A DNA stretch of 15,103 nucleotides from Candidatus Aminicenantota bacterium (lineage in GTDB: Bacteria; Acidobacteriota; Aminicenantia; UBA2199), in assembly GCA_026393775.1 (NCBI GenBank), contig JAPKZM010000227.1:1-15103 (forward strand), written 5' to 3'. The translations under genes and the position numbers were made by a program. Below the pieces are notes generated by a model that saw only the letters and a list, made by a program, of their open reading frames with translations, made no database searches and was not told the origin of the DNA. Below are positions 7,792 to 14,926 of this stretch, piece after piece (within the stretch, counting starts at the first letter, position 1; every line of letters begins with the position of its first letter).

Positions 7792-10788
7792 GCTGAGAAT
7801 GCGAATGGCCGATTGGCTGAGATAGGCCTTTTATCTGAAGGCGGCGGATCCTCTTCGACTGAACGGATTCATCGTCAGCCCTATCAGGTCAAAAAATTTT
7901 TGTTGGTGGCCAGCCTTTATGACTATTTCATGATCGAGGAAGACGGTCGTTTGCAAGAGCTGCTTTTGAAGTTCTATCAGCAATGGAATTTCGGTTATAT
8001 CCCGCAATTCGTAAGGATAAGCGGCGGCGAGAACGCGCTCCAAGCCTTGACAAATGAAAAATTTGACCTGGTCATTGCGGTCATGCGTTTGGGCGATATG
8101 GACCCATTCACCTTTGGCCGCTTGGTCAAAGAAATTGATCCGGCCCTTCCGGTTATCGGTCTGGCGTTCAATACTCCTGAACTTAAAAGAATGCTGGAAA
8201 TGGATGATGGAACGGCGCTGGAGCGGATTTTTGTCTGGCAGGGGGACGGGCATATCTTGCTGGGCATCCTGCAGTATATCGAGGACAAAAAGAACGCCAT
8301 CCATGATTTGCAAATCCACGGCATGCGAGCCATTCTGTTGATCGAGGATGCCATTGATTTCTATTCGTCGTATTTGCCGATGGTTTTTTCGCTTTTGCGT
8401 GAATTGAACGAGCACTCGCTCAAAGATGATCTTACTTTCACGCAAAAGCGCCTCCGTCAAAATGGCCGCCCGCGCGTTCAACTGGCGACTTCATACGAGG
8501 AGGCGGCGGAACTTTTCGAAAAGTACAAGGGCCACTTGCTGGGTATAATTACCGATTCCAGCTTTCCCCAAAATAAAATCCTGAACCCTAGCGCCGGTTT
8601 CTCGTTCATTGAAAAGGCGCTCTCCGAATCGCCCAATCTTCCCGTTGTGCTGCAGAGCGGCGAACCGGCTGCCGAAACCATGGCGGCCAAGATCGGCATC
8701 GGGTTCGTATCCAAGAATTCACCGACTCTGATGCGGGATTTGAAGCAATTCCTCTTATCCTCTTTTGGTTTTGGCGAACTGGAAATCAAAGATGCTCCAA
8801 CGGCATCCGTGAGCAAGTTTGCGAATATCAATCAACTTTTCTCCATTCTTGGCGACTTGCCGGACTCCTCTTTACGCGAACTGATGGATCGCGGTGACCT
8901 GGATCGCTGGCTGCGGGCCAGGACCGAATTCGCGCTTGCCGATGCCATTCAGGAATATTTCAGGCAAGCTCCGGCTCCGCTTGCCGGCATAGGCGGGAAA
9001 TTAAAACAAATTATTGCCGCTTCCCGCACCGCCAGTCATCGGGGATCGATCGTGGCCTATTCCAGGTATTTTCATGAAGATTATTCGCAGTTCAGCATCA
9101 TCGGCGGCGGGTCGATCGGCGGCAAGGCCAGAGGCTTGGCGTTTTTGGATCGCATTCTGGCCAATTATTTTGATTTGGCCGAATTTGCAAAAATTGCGAT
9201 TGCCATTCCCCGCACGGTGGTCATCGGGACGGACATGTTTGATGATTTCATGAGGGAGAACGATCTGCTCTCTTTCGCCGTGGAAGATCATTCCGATAAT
9301 CAGCTCATCAATCGTTTTATCAATGCCAGTTTGCCGGCCAAGATGGTCGGCGATCTACGCGATTTTGTCAAAAACGTTCGCGTTCCTCTTGCGGTCCGTT
9401 CTTCAAGTTTGCTGGAGGATTCTCTTTATCTGCCATTTGCCGGGATCTATGCCACCAAAATGCTTTCCAATGATCAATATGGCGATGATATCCGTTTTCT
9501 CAATTTGGTCAACGCCATAAAATTTGTTTATGCATCTACTTTTTGCCGCCAAGCCAAATCATACATCAACAGCACAACCCATCGCATCGAAGATGAAAAA
9601 ATGGCTGTGGTCATCCAACCCGTTGTCGGTACCCTGCATCAAGACTGTTTTTATCCCGATTTTTCAGGCGTAGCGCGCTCCTACAACTATTATCCAGTCG
9701 GCCAAGCCAAGCCGGAAGACGGAGTTGTGAACGTCGCCTTGGGGCTTGGAAAAACCGTTGTCGATGGCGGGGTCTCGCTGCGCTTCACTCCGGCCTACGC
9801 CGGCATCCTGCCGCAATTTCCCAGCATCAAGGATATGTTCAATTTTTCACAACGGGATTTTTATGCTATTTCCATGAAGCATATCGCGTCGATCGCCTTT
9901 TTGGAGGAAGACCAGTATCTGGTCAAGCAGGGGCTTGAGAGGGCGGAAAAAGACGGCGTTTTGCAATATTTGGCTTCAACCTATTCCCGCGAGAATGATG
10001 CCGTTTATGACGGGATCAGTTTTTCCGGGCCCCGGATAATCAATTTCGCCCATATTCTGAAAAACGGGATTTTTCCTCTGGCCAAGATACTGGAGCGCCT
10101 GCTCAATTTGAGCAGCCAGGCCATGGATTGTCCGGTGGAAATGGAGTTTGCCGCGACCCTGGATGAGGTTGATGTCTTTCCTGCCGTCTTCAGTATTTTA
10201 CAGGTGCGGCCGTTGGTGGTCAGCGATGAACTGGTCAAAGTGGAATTGGCGGAAATGCAAAAGGAATCCGCTCTATGCTACAGCAGCCAGGTTTTGGGCA
10301 ACGGGGTCTCTCATTCGATCAAGGATATAGTTTTTGTAAAACCCGCCGTTTTTGATGCCGGCAAAAGCCCGCAAATCGCGGACGAGGTCGACAAGCTCAA
10401 TTCGCAATTGCGAACCGAAAATGCACCCTATCTGCTGATCGGGCCGGGACGATGGGGAAGCACCGACCCTTGGCTGGGGATCCCGGTTAAATGGAGCCAG
10501 ATCAGCGGCGTGAAGGTGGTGGTGGAGGTGTGTCTGCCGAACATGAACGTGGACCCGTCGCAGGGGTCTCATTTTTTTCAGAACATGACTTCGCTGCGCA
10601 TCGGTTACTTTACCGTTCCCCTGAATCGCGACCAGGGATTCATGGATTGGCCCTGGCTCGAATCACTGCCAGTAAACAGCGAAACTCCATTCTTGAAACA
10701 TGTGCGTTTGACTCAACCGCTACAAGTAATGATTGACGGACGTAAGGGGCAAGGTATTATATTAAAACCCGAAGCCGCGGTTTCGTGA
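7789..10788 (+). CDS. Tandem receiver domains fused to a PEP synthase/PPDK-type ATP-binding domain
   Basis: 999 residues. Residues 36-165 look like a degenerate receiver: FDLVIAVMRLGDMD aligns with FDLVITDVMMP, but the phosphoacceptor Asp is V98. Residues 178-325 look like a working receiver: acidic pair E186/D187 (LLIEDA), phosphoacceptor D256 (GIITDSSFP), S290 and K309 (FVSKN). After a helical linker comes the PPDK_N ATP-grasp domain (about 431-810): GGGSIGGKARGLAFL, VPLAVRSSSLLEDS (R537), AGIYATKML, MAVVIQPVVG, ALGLGKTVV, PVEMEF and FSILQVRP. The phosphohistidine (SHxAI) and PEP/pyruvate barrel domains that normally follow are absent. Instead residues 836-945 carry a module with LIGPGRWGS (883-891) and GSHFFQ (926-931), also found in the convergent 1063-residue protein. 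Known family members use the ATP-binding domain to transfer a phosphate from ATP; the acceptor here is unknown. A phosphorelay-controlled kinase or sensor is my inference. PEP synthase itself is unlikely. Confidence 0.85.
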   Translation: MAENANGRLAEIGLLSEGGGSSSTERIHRQPYQVKKFLLVASLYDYFMIEEDGRLQELLLKFYQQWNFGYIPQFVRISGGENALQALTNEKFDLVIAVMRLGDMDPFTFGRLVKEIDPALPVIGLAFNTPELKRMLEMDDGTALERIFVWQGDGHILLGILQYIEDKKNAIHDLQIHGMRAILLIEDAIDFYSSYLPMVFSLLRELNEHSLKDDLTFTQKRLRQNGRPRVQLATSYEEAAELFEKYKGHLLGIITDSSFPQNKILNPSAGFSFIEKALSESPNLPVVLQSGEPAAETMAAKIGIGFVSKNSPTLMRDLKQFLLSSFGFGELEIKDAPTASVSKFANINQLFSILGDLPDSSLRELMDRGDLDRWLRARTEFALADAIQEYFRQAPAPLAGIGGKLKQIIAASRTASHRGSIVAYSRYFHEDYSQFSIIGGGSIGGKARGLAFLDRILANYFDLAEFAKIAIAIPRTVVIGTDMFDDFMRENDLLSFAVEDHSDNQLINRFINASLPAKMVGDLRDFVKNVRVPLAVRSSSLLEDSLYLPFAGIYATKMLSNDQYGDDIRFLNLVNAIKFVYASTFCRQAKSYINSTTHRIEDEKMAVVIQPVVGTLHQDCFYPDFSGVARSYNYYPVGQAKPEDGVVNVALGLGKTVVDGGVSLRFTPAYAGILPQFPSIKDMFNFSQRDFYAISMKHIASIAFLEEDQYLVKQGLERAEKDGVLQYLASTYSRENDAVYDGISFSGPRIINFAHILKNGIFPLAKILERLLNLSSQAMDCPVEMEFAATLDEVDVFPAVFSILQVRPLVVSDELVKVELAEMQKESALCYSSQVLGNGVSHSIKDIVFVKPAVFDAGKSPQIADEVDKLNSQLRTENAPYLLIGPGRWGSTDPWLGIPVKWSQISGVKVVVEVCLPNMNVDPSQGSHFFQNMTSLRIGYFTVPLNRDQGFMDWPWLESLPVNSETPFLKHVRLTQPLQVMIDGRKGQGIILKPEAAVS

Positions 10789-11663
10789 TGAGCAAGGAAT
10801 ATTATCCGTTTTATTTTGTCAGTGATTTGCATGGCTGGGAAACGGGTTACCGGAAACTTTTTTCTGCGATCAAGGCGGACATTCCGCTGGTGGTTTTTTT
10901 GGGCGGCGACCTTTTGCCGTCGGGGTCATTGCATTTTACGGGGAATAAATTTTTCGCTAACAGTTTTATAGACGATTTCCTGGCGCCCGAATTGCTGAAA
11001 CTGAAAAGAGAACTTAAAACCAATTTCCCGCAGTTTTTTATTATTCTGGGCAACGATGATGCCCGGACAGAAGAAACCGTTGTTCTGCGCCATGAACAGG
11101 AAAACATCTGGAAGTATATGCATAACCGCAAAGTTGCCTTCATGGATTACCAGATCTATGGCTATGCCTGCGTGCCGCCGACACCTTTCGTTTTAAAAGA
11201 CTGGGAGCGATACGATATATCCCATTTTGTCGATCCCGGGGCGCTGGCGCCCGAAGAGGGCCGTTTGACGTCTGAGCTGAGTGAAAATGAAATTCACGAC
11301 CATACCATCCAAAACGATCTTGAAAACCTCAGTGCCGGAGATGCACTGGAAAAGGCTGTTTTTCTTTTTCATGCTCCTCCGTACCAGACCCATTTGGATC
11401 GCGCTGCTCTCGACAATCATTTTGTGGAGCATGCTCCCCTGGATGTGCACGTGGGCAGCATCGCCATCAAGCGCTTCATTCAAGAGCGACAGCCTCTGAT
11501 CACCCTGCACGGCCATGTCCACGAATCGGCCAGATTAACGGGGTCATGGCAAGAGAAAATCGGCCGCACCCATGCGTTTTCAGCTGCCCACGACGGGCCT
11601 GAAATGGCGGTTGTCTGCTTCGATCCGGCGAATCCGGGAAAGGCGATCAGGCGTTTGCTCTAA
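10788..11663 (+). CDS. Calcineurin-like metallophosphoesterase
   Basis: 291 residues from ATG 10788. The five metallophosphoesterase blocks are present in order: SDLHG (D13, H15), GGDLLPSG (D41), GNDD (N89; D90 replaces the usual His of GNHD), FHAPPY (H195) and HGHVHES (H243, H245). These would hold the dinuclear metal centre. The GNHD-to-GNDD change removes the His that often assists leaving-group protonation, so activity may be altered or the substrate unusual. The preceding gene ends TGA at 10786-10788 and this one begins ATG at 10788-10790, a 1-nt overlap. A GTG at 10785 would give a 4-nt overlap and one extra residue. Either way the two proteins are translationally coupled, which suggests a shared pathway. 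The family includes phosphodiesterases, protein phosphatases and nucleotidases; the substrate cannot be read from the sequence. Confidence 0.88.
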   Translation: MSKEYYPFYFVSDLHGWETGYRKLFSAIKADIPLVVFLGGDLLPSGSLHFTGNKFFANSFIDDFLAPELLKLKRELKTNFPQFFIILGNDDARTEETVVLRHEQENIWKYMHNRKVAFMDYQIYGYACVPPTPFVLKDWERYDISHFVDPGALAPEEGRLTSELSENEIHDHTIQNDLENLSAGDALEKAVFLFHAPPYQTHLDRAALDNHFVEHAPLDVHVGSIAIKRFIQERQPLITLHGHVHESARLTGSWQEKIGRTHAFSAAHDGPEMAVVCFDPANPGKAIRRLL

Positions 11664-11689
11664 AAACTCACCCCAGCATGGGTGCTTTT
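11662..11689. terminator. Candidate bidirectional rho-independent terminator
   Basis: CACCC (11669-11673) and GGGTG (11680-11684) pair around a 6-nt loop. On the plus strand C and TTTT (11686-11689) follow; on the minus strand AG and TTTTT (11666-11662) follow. The hairpin lies between two convergent genes and overlaps the stop codon and last codons of the minus-strand gene. The stem has only 5 bp, so termination may be weak. Confidence 0.4.
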
Positions 11690-14600
11690 AAAGTCAATGG
11701 CCTCGCGGCGTCGGTAATCGCCCCGATCTTTACCGCATAGCTCGATTTCTTGGCGATGTCGTCGTCGGTCAAAATGTGGTAATCGATCAATCCATCGGAT
11801 TTATAGCCGGTGCGTGAGTAATTGATTTCCGCCAGGCACAAACTCCAACCTTCAAGCCAGAGGATCAATTGCTGCAATTGGTCTTCTGAACCGCGAAAAT
11901 GAATCAACAGGTCGATGTCACTTCCGGGGCCGGAGGTGGCATTCTTGGTGGAGCCGAACACGTACATGGCCTTGACGCCGAAGCGGCTGCCGTCAAGCTG
12001 GCTGGCGATTCGTTCGGCCATGCGCAATCGCCAGTGCCAATGGTCATCGCTGGCGGTTTCCGAGAGTTCTTTTTTATCTCCCGTTTCGTCGCTGACCGTA
12101 AGCGGCGTGGCAATGAAACCCAGAGCTTCTCCCTGGTCGGCGTTCATGACCACCCGCAGGACCTTGCCGCCGGTCGCCTGGGGAACATCGATCACGTGAA
12201 CGGTGGTGGCCAGGGCGGCCGATTCGGGCAGGATATCGGGCAGGTAGTTGCGTGTCTCAAGTAGAAATTTTTCGTTAAACTCTATGCCCGGGTCGTCGGG
12301 ATAGAGCGGCAAATAACGGATCGATGATTCGACCAGGTCCTGAAAAAAATGGGTTCCGAAGGACAGCTCCGGGACGTAATTGCCTTTTTTGCGGGCGATC
12401 TCGATCAGGGCGGCGGTATTGTTGAAATCCGAATAGGTGACCGGCACGCCCAGCTTGATGTCACCGCGGCTGCCCCAGCGTCCGGGCCCCATCAGGATGA
12501 ACTGGCGTTTGGGGAGCAGGCTGTTTAATCTACCGACCACGCGCCCGATCTCAAGCATGTCTTCGCTTTTTTCCAGCAGGCTGTATTTTTCCGGATCCAC
12601 ATACACGATGTGGGTGATGTCGGGCAGCTTGCCGTTCGAAATGTAGCGGTTGGCAGAAAAAACAATGCGCTCCTCGGCGATGTCCTTGGGGATCGGGCTG
12701 GCCACGTTGCCGGCGGTGGAGCTCTGCGGCCGGCATTGGAGGAGATAAAGGTTTTTGCCGTCGGCTGCGAACTCGATGTCGATCGGAGTGCACATTTTTT
12801 CCTGAAGTGTTTTGAGGATCGTCTGCAGCTGCTTGATGAACGGGGTGCGTGAGATCAAACCTTCGAAGGTGACGAACAGGTTGTGCTTTGAGAAATCGAG
12901 CGCGAAGGCCGAGGGGGAGTGGATATGGTCATCCTCGTACACGGAGACGATTTTTTCTATCCCGGGGTATTCGTGGCCGCACTCCTCCAGCAAGGCAGGG
13001 ATCTCCTTGGTTTCGAAAGTGCACGTCTTCAGGTTGATGACGTCGATCCGCCTCGGGGAGTAGCGCATCGTCTCCTCGGCGGTGACATTGACGCGCAGAT
13101 TGGGAATGCCCGGGGAGATCAGGATCGGGTAGTCATCGCTGACGCGGTCCACCGCCCGGGTGCCCAGGCCAGGCACGATGCGCGCCAGTCCGTCTTCGCG
13201 CTTGATGCGTGAAGACCAGCGGAACTCGTTGTTGCTGAAGGCAACGCCGGCGAAGGCGGGGAAGAAGTAATCACCCACCTTCTGGCCGACCACTTCCTGG
13301 ATCATGATACCCATTTCCTCATGGAAGTCGAGGAGTCCGCGCTCGGCCCGGTATTCGATCGGGTCGGGGCCGAAAATCGAGGCATAGACCTCGGCGATGG
13401 CATCGGTCAGGGCATCGAGTTTTTCCTGCTTGGTCCCCTGGTTGGCCAGGAACAAGCTTTTGTATTTCCCGGAGAACGCAGTACCCATTCGATCTTCCAA
13501 CAAGCTGGAGCTGCGCACAATCAGCGGCTTGTCTCCCAGGTCGTCGAGAGCCATGGACAAGCCCTTGATGATCTCGATGGGAAAATGGGAGTTTTTCAAG
13601 AGCTGGATCACGTTCTGATATTCCAGGCGGATCTGGTCGATTTCCTTGTATTTTTGCTCGTTCACTTCCTCCAAATTGTTATAACTGAGAAAGCTCATAA
13701 TGGCATCAGTGGTGATGTACCAGGTCTTGGGGAATCTCAGGTCGCTCAGGATCTCTGAATATTCGCCAGGCTTGGAAAAGATCTTCTGGGCCAGGAAGAG
13801 CCCGGCGCTTTTACCGCCCAGGCGGCCGTAGCCATTGGCTGGATAGATGATCCTCTGCACCAGGTCGTAAAAGTGGCGGACCTCGATGTGGTTCTTGGCG
13901 ATATTGATGAATTCGAGCTGGTCGGAAAAGAAACGGCGGATCAGGGAAACGCGCAGTCCTTTTTCCATAGGGGGTGAAAGTTCGTAGTTGCCGCCCGAGA
14001 TGTAGTGGTAATGGGTGATGGCGTTGATGACATCGACCAGCGGCATGTCGATATTGTTGATGGCCTTGCTCAGGAAGCTGGCCTTGTCTTCCTGGATCCA
14101 TTTCTGGATGCGGCTCAATATTTCCTGATCGGTCAAATATCGCGCCGCGATCTTGAACGTCATATCGCTGAGCTCCAGGAGTTCCAACTGGGATTTCTTC
14201 TGGCTGGGGCGGTTCATGTCGTCGCTCATCTCGGTTTGGGAGTCGTCCTGGTCCTTGCTCAATGTTTTTAGCAGTTCCTTGGCCTCCATCACCCCGTTCC
14301 AGAAAAGATGATAAACCATTTTCCGGCCCAGGTGGATATACAGGTTCTGATCGGTACGCCGCAGCAGGTCGATGATCACCATCCACTCTTTTTTGTTTTT
14401 TTCGCTGAGGTCCTTCTGGGCGGTTTTCCACTCGCGCGAAACCTGCTCCAGCTTCAAATGCAGGATGGTGCGGCCGATGCGCTCGGCGACGGTGTTGAGC
14501 AGCTTGTGCTCTTCCTTGAGAAAATAACTGCCTTCAGTCTTCGGAACCTCGCTGGTATAAGAGACTTCGATGTGGCCGATGACTTTGTCGTCTACCTTGA

Positions 14601-14859
14601 TGTCGGCGCTCTGGGCGCGAAGCGATTCCTTAAAAGCGGGGCTGAGGAAGGTTTTATCGTCGAAAACGATCTTGACCTGGCAAATTTCGGGGAATTGGTA
14701 CCCGGAGGGGATGGTCTGGATGATCTGGGTGAAGATCTCGGCCAACGGCAGATGGGTCTTGGTCAGCAATTCTTCGACCTGGTAAAGGCAATTCAGTTCC
14801 TTGGCCCTTTCGCGCATGTCATGGAGCAGCTTGTCGATAGAATTTTGCGGATGATCCAT
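11668..14859 (-). CDS. GAF-like sensor + PEP synthase/PPDK-type ATP-binding domain + nucleotidyltransferase fusion
   Basis: 1063 residues. The N-terminus (15-140) is a GAF-like sensor of the type seen at the front of some bacterial histidine kinases: RAKELNCLYQVEELL, GYQFPEICQVKIVFDD, QSADIKVDDKVIGHIEV and ERIGR. A charged helical linker (140-335) follows. The PPDK_N ATP-grasp domain spans about 340-712: GYGRLGGKSAGLFLA, KPLIVRSSSLLEDR (R449), FSGKYKSLF, MGIMIQEVVG, VPGLGTRAVDR, PIDIEFA and LYLLQCRP. No phosphohistidine or PEP/pyruvate barrel domain follows. The shared module comes next (LMGPGRWGS 789-797, GTHFFQ 835-840). Residues 945-1045 form a polymerase-beta-type nucleotidyltransferase: FGS (968-970), SDIDLLIHF (D981, D983) and a possible third carboxylate D1026. 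The substrate and product are unknown. A run of seven Gs provides a Shine-Dalgarno-like site (14870-14863). The gene is GC-richer than recF and gyrB. The domain reading is firm; the function is open. Confidence 0.85.
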   Translation of the reverse strand: MDHPQNSIDKLLHDMRERAKELNCLYQVEELLTKTHLPLAEIFTQIIQTIPSGYQFPEICQVKIVFDDKTFLSPAFKESLRAQSADIKVDDKVIGHIEVSYTSEVPKTEGSYFLKEEHKLLNTVAERIGRTILHLKLEQVSREWKTAQKDLSEKNKKEWMVIIDLLRRTDQNLYIHLGRKMVYHLFWNGVMEAKELLKTLSKDQDDSQTEMSDDMNRPSQKKSQLELLELSDMTFKIAARYLTDQEILSRIQKWIQEDKASFLSKAINNIDMPLVDVINAITHYHYISGGNYELSPPMEKGLRVSLIRRFFSDQLEFINIAKNHIEVRHFYDLVQRIIYPANGYGRLGGKSAGLFLAQKIFSKPGEYSEILSDLRFPKTWYITTDAIMSFLSYNNLEEVNEQKYKEIDQIRLEYQNVIQLLKNSHFPIEIIKGLSMALDDLGDKPLIVRSSSLLEDRMGTAFSGKYKSLFLANQGTKQEKLDALTDAIAEVYASIFGPDPIEYRAERGLLDFHEEMGIMIQEVVGQKVGDYFFPAFAGVAFSNNEFRWSSRIKREDGLARIVPGLGTRAVDRVSDDYPILISPGIPNLRVNVTAEETMRYSPRRIDVINLKTCTFETKEIPALLEECGHEYPGIEKIVSVYEDDHIHSPSAFALDFSKHNLFVTFEGLISRTPFIKQLQTILKTLQEKMCTPIDIEFAADGKNLYLLQCRPQSSTAGNVASPIPKDIAEERIVFSANRYISNGKLPDITHIVYVDPEKYSLLEKSEDMLEIGRVVGRLNSLLPKRQFILMGPGRWGSRGDIKLGVPVTYSDFNNTAALIEIARKKGNYVPELSFGTHFFQDLVESSIRYLPLYPDDPGIEFNEKFLLETRNYLPDILPESAALATTVHVIDVPQATGGKVLRVVMNADQGEALGFIATPLTVSDETGDKKELSETASDDHWHWRLRMAERIASQLDGSRFGVKAMYVFGSTKNATSGPGSDIDLLIHFRGSEDQLQQLILWLEGWSLCLAEINYSRTGYKSDGLIDYHILTDDDIAKKSSYAVKIGAITDAARPLTLKAPMLG

Positions 14860-14881
14860 CGTCCCCCCCTGTTCCTAAAAG

Positions 14882-14909
14882 AAAAAAGAGAGCGCCGCCG
14901 GGCGCCCCC
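14882..14909 (-). terminator. Rho-independent terminator of the glutamate dehydrogenase gene
   Basis: Reading the minus strand, GGGGGCGCC (14909-14901), loop CGGC and GGCGCTCTC (14896-14888) form a 9-bp stem with two G-U pairs, followed by TTTTTT (14887-14882). It begins 17 nt after the stop codon of the upstream gene and ends 22 nt before the start of the 1063-residue protein, so it separates the two transcription units. Confidence 0.75.
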
Positions 14910-14926
14910 TTTTCGTTACTTGCTGT

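Noticed and set aside
10306..10320. NGVSHSIKD in the 999-residue protein as a phosphohistidine site like the TSHAAI motif of PEP synthase
   Set aside because: The surrounding glycine-rich motif is missing, and the matching position in the paralogue (NGKLPDITH) is Pro, so the His is not conserved between the two.
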